From Paramesorhizobium leguminum (GTDB taxonomy: Bacteria > Pseudomonadota > Alphaproteobacteria > Rhizobiales > Rhizobiaceae): a stretch of DNA of 64,000 bases. The notes under the pieces are model-generated. The model was not told where the DNA came from, ran no database searches, and saw only the letters and a list, made by a program, of their open reading frames with translations. The position numbers were made by a program, and so were the translations under genes. Positions 35,764 to 44,097 of this stretch are shown here, in pieces; position 1 is the stretch's first letter, and each line of letters begins with the position of its first letter. The DNA lies in assembly GCF_003217235.1 (NCBI RefSeq), contig NZ_QJTF01000004.1, positions 164,068-228,067 on the forward strand. The letters run 5' to 3'.

Positions 35764-38005
35764 GCGAATTGCCCATGATGATATCCAGCAGCGTGGTCGG
35801 CTTGCCGCTCGGCTGCAGGCCGCCGCCGACATCGGCGGGCGGCACCGGGCCTCTCGCGGCGACCGGAACCCTGTCGATCATGCGGGTCGAGCCGGTCGGC
35901 ATGTCCGGCGCGGGCGGCCAGTAGCCGTCATCTTCGCTTGCCACCGGCACCGGCGCGTTCTGGTCGTAGGGCGAGGGCGCATTCGTAGCAGGCAGTTCGT
36001 CGGTGCCGCCAGGTATCACGTTCTCGATGTTGTAATGGCCCGGAAGCTCGGCGATCGGCACGCCCTTATGCGCCGCGACCATGAATTCCTTCCACGCCGC
36101 CACCGGCAGGGAGCTGCCGCTCACCTTCTTCATCGGCTTGCCGTCGTCATTGCCGAACCAGACGCCGGTGGTGAGGTTCGCCGTATAACCGATGAACCAG
36201 GCATCGCGGAAATCCTGGCTGGTGCCGGTCTTTCCCGCCGCAGGCCAGCCGAACGCGCCCTTTTTCGCCGTGCCATCCTCCACGGTCCGGCGCAGCATGG
36301 CGTTCATCATGCCGACATTTCTCTCGTCAATCACCCGTTCCCCGGCGGGCTGCTTGTTTTCATAGAGCACCTTGCCGTTCGCATCCGTCACGCGCTGGAT
36401 CAAATGCACCGGCGCCTTGTAGCCGCCATTGGAGAACGGAGTGAAGGCATCCGTCAGTTCGAGCAGCGTCACCTCGGAGGTGCCGAGCGCGAGCGAGGCG
36501 TTGTTCTCCAACTTCGACTGGATGCCGAGCCGGTGGGCGGTGTCGATTACGGTCTTCGGTCCCACCTCCATGACGAGCTGCGCGGCGACGGAATTGAGCG
36601 AGTGCGAAAGCGCCGTCGCCAGCGTCACCTGGCCGAAATATTTGCCATTATAATTGCCCGGCGTCCATTTGCCGATCTTGATGGGCGCATCGTTGCGCAC
36701 CGAATCCGGCGTACGTCCCTGTTCGAGCGCGGCGAGATAGACGAAGGGCTTGAAGGTAGAGCCCGGCTGGCGCTTGGCCTCCGTGGCGCGATCGAACTGG
36801 CTGTTGGCATAGTCATAGCCGCCCACCATGGCGCGCACCGCGCCCGTGCCGTCGATGGAGACGAGCGCGCCCTGGCTGACATTCATCTTCTTGCCATTGG
36901 CGGAGATGAGATCGCGGATCGCTTCCTCGCCGGTCTTCTGCAAATGCAGGTCGATGGTGGTCTCGACGGTCACGTCGTCCTTGGTCTCGCCGATCAGCGC
37001 CGGCAGTTCCTGCATCACGCGGTCGGCGACATAATTCTCGGAGCCCGACCAATAGGCGGCGGCGCGCGTCGCGGGCTCGCTCATGGCCTCCGCGAGTTGC
37101 GTTTCCTTGATCATGCCCTGCTCGCGCATGGCGTTGAGCACGAGCTTCGCCCGCGCCGATGCGGCTTCCGGGTCCCGCGCCGGCGAAAGCCGCGAGGGGG
37201 CTTTCAGCAGCCCAGCCAGCGTCGCCGCTTCCATCAAATTCACATCGTGCGCCGATTTGTCGAAATAGCGGCGCGAGGCGGCAGCGACGCCATAGGAACC
37301 GGAGCCGAGATAGACCCGGTTCAGATACATCTCCAGGATCTGGTCCTTGGTATATTTGTGCTCCAACCAAAGCGCCAGCATCACCTCCTGCACCTTGCGC
37401 TCGATGGTGCGCTCAGGCGTCAGGAACAGGTTTTTCGCAAGCTGCTGTGTAATGGTCGAGCCGCCCTGCACGGTGCGCCCGCTCAGGATGTTCGTGACCA
37501 CCGCGCGGGCAAGGCCGATCGGATCGATGCCGAAATGCGAATAAAAACGCTTGTCCTCGATGGCGATGACCGCCTGCGGGATATAGGGCGACATGTCATG
37601 CAGCCCGATGGCCTCGCCGCCGGTCGTGCCGCGATTGGCGATGAGATCGCCTTTGACGTCGACGATCTTGACGTTGGGCGGCCTGTCCGGAATCGCCCAG
37701 CTGGTCGTCGGCGGCATCTTGGCCGCGAAGTAGACGACGACCCCGGCAGTCGCGATGCCGCCCCAAAGCCCCAGGACCAGCGACCAGTAGACCATGCGGC
37801 GTACGAGCCCGAAGAAGCCGCGGCGCTGGCCCCGGCCGGAACCTCTGCGGCTGCGTTTCGATGGGGCTTTTCGGGAAGCCTTGCGGCGTGGAGCACGCGC
37901 GGCACGATCGTCATCGTCAACGCGCAAATCGTCGTCCCGTTCGTCACGGGGCTTATTCCCGAACGATGGTTCGATCCGTCCGTCCCTCTCTCCGCCCGAA
38001 GCCAT
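35759..38005 (-). CDS. Class A penicillin-binding protein (PBP1A type)
   Basis: A 748-residue bifunctional peptidoglycan synthase. A basic cytoplasmic N-terminus is followed by one membrane helix at about residues 70-95. The GT51 glycosyltransferase has IAIEDKRFYSHFG (Glu150) and QGGSTITQQLAKN. The transpeptidase has STFK (Ser416), SLN (469-471) and KTGTS (592-596). A Pro-rich tail ends the protein. ATG 38005 follows GAGGGAAG at good spacing; a GTG at 38029 would add eight residues. Which of the several PBP1 paralogues of Brucellaceae it is cannot be told from motifs. Confidence 0.93.
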   Translation of the reverse strand: MASGGERDGRIEPSFGNKPRDERDDDLRVDDDDRAARAPRRKASRKAPSKRSRRGSGRGQRRGFFGLVRRMVYWSLVLGLWGGIATAGVVVYFAAKMPPTTSWAIPDRPPNVKIVDVKGDLIANRGTTGGEAIGLHDMSPYIPQAVIAIEDKRFYSHFGIDPIGLARAVVTNILSGRTVQGGSTITQQLAKNLFLTPERTIERKVQEVMLALWLEHKYTKDQILEMYLNRVYLGSGSYGVAAASRRYFDKSAHDVNLMEAATLAGLLKAPSRLSPARDPEAASARAKLVLNAMREQGMIKETQLAEAMSEPATRAAAYWSGSENYVADRVMQELPALIGETKDDVTVETTIDLHLQKTGEEAIRDLISANGKKMNVSQGALVSIDGTGAVRAMVGGYDYANSQFDRATEAKRQPGSTFKPFVYLAALEQGRTPDSVRNDAPIKIGKWTPGNYNGKYFGQVTLATALSHSLNSVAAQLVMEVGPKTVIDTAHRLGIQSKLENNASLALGTSEVTLLELTDAFTPFSNGGYKAPVHLIQRVTDANGKVLYENKQPAGERVIDERNVGMMNAMLRRTVEDGTAKKGAFGWPAAGKTGTSQDFRDAWFIGYTANLTTGVWFGNDDGKPMKKVSGSSLPVAAWKEFMVAAHKGVPIAELPGHYNIENVIPGGTDELPATNAPSPYDQNAPVPVASEDDGYWPPAPDMPTGSTRMIDRVPVAARGPVPPADVGGGLQPSGKPTTLLDIIMGNSQ

Positions 38006-38144
38006 GTCTTCCCTCAATTCGTCTATCACGTACCCGTGTGCGTTGCAGGGTAAATGCGGCGGTTTAAAGGGACGTTACGGTGCCTGTTAACGGGAGAATG
38101 GGGGGATAGCTAGGGTAGCTCGTTATTTGGACGGAATCGCCAGG

Positions 38145-38316
38145 CACCCCCCTCTGCCCTGCCGGGCATCTCCCCCTCAAGGGGGGAGATTGGCTGACAT
38201 CCCCCTTTGCCTTCATTCTGCAAGGTTTGCGATTGGTGCCGCATGTTGATGAAGGCGTAATCTCCCCCCTTGAGGGGGAGATGCCCGGCAGGGCAGAGGG
38301 GGTACTGCCCCACCAG
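38145..38316. repeat. Long palindromic repeat, family B copy 2
   Basis: Arms CACCCCCCTCTGCCCTGCCG and complement enclose CATCTCCCCCTCAAGGGGGG stems. The loop TTCATTCTGCAAGGTTTGCG matches that of copy 4 closely. The remaining bases of the 38006-38338 gap show no gene and should contain the PBP promoter. Confidence 0.88.
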
Positions 38317-38338
38317 CGTTTCCTCTTGAAGGCCAAGC

Positions 38339-39700
38339 CTACTTCGCCTTCAAAAACTCCCCCACCTCCAGAAGCACGAACTCATTGTCATCAGCCTTGT
38401 TCACAGCGCGACCGGCGGAGAACGGCAGATTGTTGTCATTACCGACGATGATATGATTTTCATCCACCACATCGACATTCTCGATGGTCACGAAAGGCAT
38501 GGTGTAAATCCCTTCCGCTCCGCCCTGACGCGCCTTGCCGCCAGCATCCTTGATATCAAGCAGGTCGATATAACCGATCTTGCGGACAGCGCCGCCGGCA
38601 TTGGCGTCATTCATCTCGATCTTGTAGATGCGCTTGAACTTCGCGGGCGTCGAGAAGCAATCGGGCTGCGGGTTCTTGGGGTCGGCGCAAGCCTTCGCCG
38701 CCGCACCCGCGCCATTGTCGCGCTCGATGACGAGGCCGGTGGTATCATCGATCATGTTGAAATCGCCGATCGCCTGGCCGCCATCGCCGAGCGGATAAAG
38801 CCAGCTGCGGCCTGTCCACTTTTTGCCCGCGATGTCGAATTCGATGATACGCAGCGCGGGATTGTCGCCCACCTTTTCCACCGCGCCGTCGGCGAGATAG
38901 CGCGGGCCTTCCAGAAGCGCGTAGAGCTTGGCTCCATCCTTCGAGCGCGCCATGCCCTCGTAACCGCCGGAGCGTTTCAGATTGAAAGAGGGGTTCTTCG
39001 CGGTCGGATTTGCGGGAAGGGCGAGGGAAGGATAGTCCGGCGACTGCACGGGCGCGCCATCCACCACCGTCTCCACCACATCGGTCACCTTGCCGGTTTT
39101 GTCGACACGGACAAGGAACGGGCCGAATTCCTCGCCGATCCAGAAGCCGTCGTCCACCGGCTGGATCGATTCCACATCGAAATCGGAGCCGGTGAGATAG
39201 CGCTTGTCCGTGCCTTCCAGCGTAATCGGGAACGGCACTTTTTTGTCGGGATCGGAGAGAAAGAGCGTCTCGATGCGCTCGACCTTGCCGCCGTCCCAGT
39301 CGAGTTTGACGTGATGCAGCATGAGCGCGGTGTCGGGTGAATTGAGCTTGTTGCCAAAGCCATTGTCGGAAAGCGTCCAGAAGGTACCGTCGGCAACCGC
39401 CTTGATGCCGGAGAAGCCCTGCAGCGGCTGGCCGTCCAGAGGCAGCGAGATGCCCGTCGGGCGGTTCTCATCCATGCCCGGTACGGTGCCGATGCCTGTC
39501 GCGCGGTGGCGGTTCTTTGCGGTGAATTTTCCGGAAGTTTTCAGATGTTCCGGCGCATCTTCCGGCGCCTTGATGACCGAATTCGCCGGTAGGATGGCCT
39601 GCGCTTTCAGCGCGGCGGGAAATTTCGTCTCTTGCGCGAAAGCCGGAGTGAAAGCAAACGCGACGATGGCCGCGGTTGTCGATAGAAGAAACGCTTTCAT
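38339..39700 (-). CDS. Secreted esterase-like/phytase-like beta-propeller protein
   Basis: A 453-residue protein with a signal peptide (residues 1-23, TPAFAQ) and features of the 'esterase-like activity of phytase' family: RPTGISLPLDGQPLQGFSGI, GTFWTLSDNGFGNKLNS, GSDFDVESIQPVDDGFWIGEEFGPFL, and YEGMARSKDGAKLYALLEGP. These fit a beta-propeller phosphatase/esterase in the periplasm. The substrate is unknown. The ATG at 39700 is chosen because it begins the signal peptide; a longer frame upstream has no ribosome site. Confidence 0.85.
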   Translation of the reverse strand: MKAFLLSTTAAIVAFAFTPAFAQETKFPAALKAQAILPANSVIKAPEDAPEHLKTSGKFTAKNRHRATGIGTVPGMDENRPTGISLPLDGQPLQGFSGIKAVADGTFWTLSDNGFGNKLNSPDTALMLHHVKLDWDGGKVERIETLFLSDPDKKVPFPITLEGTDKRYLTGSDFDVESIQPVDDGFWIGEEFGPFLVRVDKTGKVTDVVETVVDGAPVQSPDYPSLALPANPTAKNPSFNLKRSGGYEGMARSKDGAKLYALLEGPRYLADGAVEKVGDNPALRIIEFDIAGKKWTGRSWLYPLGDGGQAIGDFNMIDDTTGLVIERDNGAGAAAKACADPKNPQPDCFSTPAKFKRIYKIEMNDANAGGAVRKIGYIDLLDIKDAGGKARQGGAEGIYTMPFVTIENVDVVDENHIIVGNDNNLPFSAGRAVNKADDNEFVLLEVGEFLKAK

Positions 39701-39825
39701 GAAAAGACCCCATCGTTGAGAGATTATCGATCCTCTTGGCGAATAGGGCCTGTCCATGTCGGCTGGTTGACGCTCCCATGAAGCTTTGATGAAGGGAGGG
39801 TTGCTCAATTGAACAGTCGAGCCAT

Positions 39826-39940
39826 GCCCCTCATCCGCCTGTCGGCACCTTCTCCCCGCAGGCGGGGAACAAGGAAGAGGTGGAAACGCTGGTGTCCCCC
39901 TCTCCCCGTTTTTACGGGGAGAGGGTAAGGGTGAGGGGCA
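39826..39940. repeat. Palindromic repeat, family C copy 2
   Basis: Left GCCCCTCATCCGCCTGTCGG and right ACGGGGAGAGGGTAAGGGTG arms with two internal stems, CTCCCCGC-AGG-CGGGGA and CCTCTCCCCG-TTTTTA-CGGGGAGAGG. It lies upstream of the phytase-like gene and ends two bases from the GGDEF-EAL stop, so it may terminate the latter. Confidence 0.75.
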
Positions 39941-39942
39941 GC

Positions 39943-41529
39943 CTACGCGGCCACCGCACCGTCATGCTCGCGCAGAAGAACCGCGACGTCTTCCACCGTC
40001 ATCGGCTTGGCATAGTAAAAACCCTGCACCTCGGTCGCGCCTTCATTGCGGGCAAAGGCGAGCTGCGTCTCGTTTTCCACGCCTTCGAGGGTCGCCTCCA
40101 TCTGCAGCGCCTTCGACAGGCTGATCATCGATTTGATGATTTCGGCGCTGTCACTCTTTTCGAGATCGCGGGTGAACGAGCGGTCGATCTTCAGCCGGTC
40201 GAAGCGGAAGCGGCGCAGGTTGTTGAGGCTGGAGAAGCCGGTTCCGAAATCATCCATGGTGAGATGAATGCCCAGTTCGCGCACCCGCTCGATGGCGCTG
40301 ATGACGCGCGGCGAAGGCTCAAGCAGCAGGCTTTCAGTGATTTCGAGGTCGAGACGGTCGGGCGAAAGCCCACTCTCGCGCAACGCCTCTTCGATCTTGC
40401 CCACAAGCCCGCAATCCTTGAACTGGACCACGGAGAGATTGACCGAAACGCCGACAGGCGAGGGCCATGTAGCGGCGGCGCGGCAGGCGTCGCGCAGCAC
40501 TTGCTGGCCGATCGGGATAATCATGCCAGAGCGCTCGGCGATGGGGATGAACTCCACCGGCGAGATCATGCCGCGCTCCGGATGTTTCCAGCGCAGAAGC
40601 GCTTCGAAACTGCGCAAACGTCCCGTCGAGACCGAATAGATCGGCTGGTAATAGACCTCGAATTCGCCGCGCATGATGCCCAGCCGCATTTCCGTTTCAA
40701 GTGCGGCCTGATGATCGCGGATGAACTGCAATTCGGCGCTATAGAAGCGATAGGCGCTGACGGGCTCTCCCTTCGCCTCGTAGAGCGCCAGATCGGCGCA
40801 GCGCAAGATATCGGAGCGCGACTTGCCGTCATGGCCGATTCTTGCGATGCCGATGCTGGTATTGGGGATTATTTCTGCGTCGCCGAAGGGGATGGGCTGC
40901 GTCACTGCCGTGATCAGGCGGTCGGCGAAGTTGCTCGCGTCCTGTTCGCTCGACCCAAGAAAATGGACGATGAAAAACTCATCGCCGCCCAGCCGCACCA
41001 CCACATCGCCATCCACGGCCGTCTGCTTCAGCCTGCCGGCAACGGAGATGAGCACATGGTCGCCCGCCATATGGCCCATCGTATCGTTGATGTGCTTGAA
41101 ATCATCGAGATCAAGCAGATAGGCGTGCGCCCGGCGTGTTTCCCATTGCCCGGTCGAAAGCCCTTCCTCCATCGCTTTTGCCAGATAGGTGCGGTTGAAG
41201 AGCCCGGTCAGCATATCGCTGTGCGCTTGGCGGCGCGTCAATTCCTCCGCCTGCTCGAAGCGGCGCATCTGATCGAGATAACGCTGCTGGCTATGGCCGA
41301 ACCGGCGAAACAGGCCGCCCAGGATAAATGGCAGGAACAGCATTAAAAAATGCATGATCGTGCCGGTGAAGGTCGCCAAAGCATCGCCGGCAAGCCCCAT
41401 CAACAGCCGAAAGCGCGTATCGATAAGAAAGCCGGAAGCAGCAAGAAGCGCGCCGAGGCCCAGACCTGAAATGAGATAGGCGCGCTCCAACTCGCGCAGC
41501 CTGAATTTATTGGATGCCTTGAAGAACAT
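39943..41529 (-). CDS. Membrane GGDEF-EAL cyclic-di-GMP signalling protein
   Basis: A 528-residue protein. Two N-terminal membrane helices lie at about 18-36 and 44-72, then a coiled stretch, GGDEF domain (105-265) and EAL domain (275-520). GGDEF is intact at 181-185 in RLGGDEFF, but no RxxD inhibitory site precedes it. The EAL site is SFEALLRW (309-311) with VNLSVVQF, EITES, DDFGTG, KIDRSF and GVE, so the phosphodiesterase residues look complete. It could synthesise, degrade or do both; intact EAL suggests at least hydrolysis of c-di-GMP. Confidence 0.93.
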   Translation of the reverse strand: MFFKASNKFRLRELERAYLISGLGLGALLAASGFLIDTRFRLLMGLAGDALATFTGTIMHFLMLFLPFILGGLFRRFGHSQQRYLDQMRRFEQAEELTRRQAHSDMLTGLFNRTYLAKAMEEGLSTGQWETRRAHAYLLDLDDFKHINDTMGHMAGDHVLISVAGRLKQTAVDGDVVVRLGGDEFFIVHFLGSSEQDASNFADRLITAVTQPIPFGDAEIIPNTSIGIARIGHDGKSRSDILRCADLALYEAKGEPVSAYRFYSAELQFIRDHQAALETEMRLGIMRGEFEVYYQPIYSVSTGRLRSFEALLRWKHPERGMISPVEFIPIAERSGMIIPIGQQVLRDACRAAATWPSPVGVSVNLSVVQFKDCGLVGKIEEALRESGLSPDRLDLEITESLLLEPSPRVISAIERVRELGIHLTMDDFGTGFSSLNNLRRFRFDRLKIDRSFTRDLEKSDSAEIIKSMISLSKALQMEATLEGVENETQLAFARNEGATEVQGFYYAKPMTVEDVAVLLREHDGAVAA

Positions 41530-41734
41530 CGCCCCACAATCCCCGCTTTAAATCCCACCGCGTTTCCCCGCGCGGCAGAATTTCCCCTTTGGATTGCAGT
41601 TTCCACGAAGTTCTTAAAAATTGAATTAACTGGAGCCGGCTGTTGAAGTGGCCGAATATTTGGTCGTTCTAAAGTATCGCAAATAGAAACCCCAGTGGGA
41701 CGGTGTGCTCTCTCCCTTGCGTGGGCCGGCTCGC

Positions 41735-41880
41735 GCCCTCCCTCCCCCTTGCGGGGAGGGTGGCCCGAAGGGTCGGGTGGGGGTGGCAGAGGCAGCGTCA
41801 AGGTCATCGTCGGGAGCGCAAACGTCACCACCCCCATCCGCCCGCTCCCGCGGGCACCTTCCCCGCAAGGGGGAAGGAGA
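41735..41880. repeat. Long palindromic repeat, family A copy 2
   Basis: Second copy of the element at 8198-8344, with CCTCCCCCTTGCGGGGAGGG / CACCTTCCCCGCAAGGGGG arms and a GTGGGGGTGG inner stem. It sits in the 413-base gap between the GGDEF-EAL gene and the helicase; apart from it, 41530-41734 shows AT-rich promoter-like sequence and no gene. Confidence 0.85.
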
Positions 41881-41942
41881 CGCGAGCCCGGCCGCCACGG
41901 CAAAAGGTATACCTCGCGATACCGTTATCAGGAATCGCCGCC

Positions 41943-43748
41943 TTAACGCGGCTTCTTCGCCTTTACCGGCTTGTCGCTGCGATAGGGCTTGCCGGCGTTA
42001 TCCTTTTTCTTCCAGGCTTGCGCCTTCGGCTCGGACCTGTCCTGGGAATAAGCCTTCTGCGGACGTGGGGCGGGTGCTCCAGACGAACCGCCATCCGCCA
42101 CAGGACGGATCGTCACGCCCTTTTCGCCGCTGCCGCGCTCGCGGACATTGGCGAGATATTCATCGGCCTTCGACGCGGTGATCTCGAAACGCGTCTCCGT
42201 TTCCATAATGCGGATCGAGCCGACATCGCTCTTCGTCACATCGCCGGCCTTGCAGATCATCGGCAAGAGCCAGCGCGGATCAGCGCGGTGCTTGCGGCCG
42301 AGCGAGAGCGAGAACCAGGCGCCGCCGCCCTCGAATTTCTCGAACCGTCCCTCGCGATTGCCCCGTTCCGGGCGCTCCGTCCAGGTGCGTTCGCCCCGCT
42401 CGCCATCCTTGCGACCGCCATCGAGCGGGCGGACGGGCGCTTCGGAAAGCTCTTCCGGGGCCGGACGCGCGGCAAGCTCGCGGCGCAAATAAGCGGCGGC
42501 GATCTGTTCAGGGGTGTACAGCGCTTGCAGTTCCTTGATCAGGTCCAGCTCATCCTCGCCGACCGCTTCCGACAGCACCGGATCGTGCAGGATGCGCTCG
42601 CGGTTCTTCTTCTGGATGGCGGCAATGCCGGGCGCGCTGACGGTTGCTGCGTCCAGCTTCGCCATCTGCAACAGTCGCTCCGCGCCGCGGCGGCGCGAAT
42701 AGGGCACCACCAGAACGCAGGTTCCCTTGCGCCCGGCGCGGCCCGTGCGCCCGCTGCGATGGAGCAGCGTTTCCGGGTTGGTCGGCAGATCGGCGTGGAT
42801 GACAAGATCGAGATTGGGGAGGTCAATGCCACGCGCGGCAACGTCGGTCGCCACGCAGACGCGCGCGCGTCCGTCGCGCATCGATTGCAGCGCGTTGGTG
42901 CGCTCCGCCTGGCTGAGCTCGCCCGAAAGCGACACGACGGCGAAGCCGCGATTGGACAAGCGGCTGGTCAGGTGCTTCACCGCCTCGCGCGTCGAGCAGA
43001 AGATGATGGTGTTCTGCGCATCGAACAGCAGGAGCGTGTTGATGATGGCGTTCTCGCGCTCACGCGGCTGGACGACCATGGCCTGATAGCTGATATCGCC
43101 ATGCTGCTCTTTTTCATTCGCTGCGGAAATGCGCAAGGCATCGCGCTGAAAACGCTTGGCGAGCAGGGCGATGGGTTTTGGCACCGTGGCGGAGAAGAGC
43201 AGCGTGCGGCGATCATCCGGCGCTTCGCCCAGGATGAATTCGAGATCCTCGCGGAAGCCGAGATCGAGCATCTCGTCGGCCTCATCGAGAACCACGGCCC
43301 GCAAGCTCGACATATCCAGCGCATTACGGGTGATATGGTCGCGCAGGCGTCCCGGCGTGCCGACGACGATATGCGCGCCCCGCTCCAGCGCCCGGCGCTC
43401 GGTGCGGATATCCATGCCGCCGACGCAAGTGGCGATCCGCCCGCCGGCTTCCGCATAGAGCCATTCCAGCTCACGGCTGACTTGCAAGGCGAGTTCGCGC
43501 GTCGGCGCGATGATCAGCGCCAGCGGCGCGCCCGGCGCATCGAAACGCCCGGCATCGTCAAGCAGGGTAGGGGCGATGGCGATGCCGAAGGCGACCGTCT
43601 TGCCGGAGCCGGTCTGCGCCGAAACCAGCAGGTCGGCCCCTTCGGCTTCGGGCGCCAGTACGGCGGTCTGGACGGAAGTGAGCGCCGTATAGCCACGAGC
43701 GGCAAGAGCGCCGGACAGCGCCGGAGCGATGGAAGAAGGCAGGGACAT
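41943..43748 (-). CDS. DEAD-box RNA helicase, DbpA-like
   Basis: A 601-residue helicase with Q-motif YTALTSVQTAVL, Walker A SAQTGSGKT, PTRELALQ, VVLDEADEMLD, SAT in LLFSATVPK, and HRSGRTGRAGR. A 160-residue linker follows, then a DbpA-type RNA-binding domain (about 490-560), and a basic tail. DbpA binds 23S rRNA helix 92, so a ribosome-assembly role is likely; the wider DeaD family is possible. ATG 43748 is the first Met in good context; upstream in-frame sequence is basic and unlikely. Confidence 0.9.
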   Translation of the reverse strand: MSLPSSIAPALSGALAARGYTALTSVQTAVLAPEAEGADLLVSAQTGSGKTVAFGIAIAPTLLDDAGRFDAPGAPLALIIAPTRELALQVSRELEWLYAEAGGRIATCVGGMDIRTERRALERGAHIVVGTPGRLRDHITRNALDMSSLRAVVLDEADEMLDLGFREDLEFILGEAPDDRRTLLFSATVPKPIALLAKRFQRDALRISAANEKEQHGDISYQAMVVQPRERENAIINTLLLFDAQNTIIFCSTREAVKHLTSRLSNRGFAVVSLSGELSQAERTNALQSMRDGRARVCVATDVAARGIDLPNLDLVIHADLPTNPETLLHRSGRTGRAGRKGTCVLVVPYSRRRGAERLLQMAKLDAATVSAPGIAAIQKKNRERILHDPVLSEAVGEDELDLIKELQALYTPEQIAAAYLRRELAARPAPEELSEAPVRPLDGGRKDGERGERTWTERPERGNREGRFEKFEGGGAWFSLSLGRKHRADPRWLLPMICKAGDVTKSDVGSIRIMETETRFEITASKADEYLANVRERGSGEKGVTIRPVADGGSSGAPAPRPQKAYSQDRSEPKAQAWKKKDNAGKPYRSDKPVKAKKPR

Positions 43749-43902
43749 GGATGACTTTCGCTGGCACGGCCGCCGCTGCCTCGATCCTTGCGGACCCATG
43801 CGGTTTTTGAAGCGGCGGGCGGTGCGGGATAAATTACGTTTGGGTGGTCTTTAGCGGGTTAGGTCTTTTCCGTCAATAAGCGGAAGTATTCGCGCTTTGA
43901 CA

Positions 43903-44062
43903 CACCCCCCTCTGCCCTGCCGGGCATCTCCCCCTCAAAGGGGGAGATTAGCCTTTATCAATGCTTGGCATCAGTCGCGGAGGTCGAAAAACCAAGTGGT
44001 GCGCGCCGTATCGGCCAATCTCCCCCCTTGAGGGGGAGATGCCCGGCAGGGCAGAGGGGGGT
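43903..44062. repeat. Long palindromic repeat, family B copy 3
   Basis: CACACCCCCCTCTGCCCTGC arms with CATCTCCCCCTCAAAGGGGG stems enclose a loop that differs from the other three copies. It separates the helicase promoter region from the end of polA. No gene is seen in 43749-44097. Confidence 0.85.
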
Positions 44063-44097
44063 ATCTGGCGCTCCATCAAAGATAATAATAACTGCCT

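Noticed and set aside
35699..38053. Long plus-strand frame of 784 codons
   Set aside because: Antisense to the class A PBP, whose motifs are complete; the plus frame is an Arg/His/Gly-rich shadow with no recognisable domain.
41703..43754. Plus-strand frame of 683 codons
   Set aside because: Antisense to the DEAD-box helicase and running through a repeat; low-complexity Arg-rich product.
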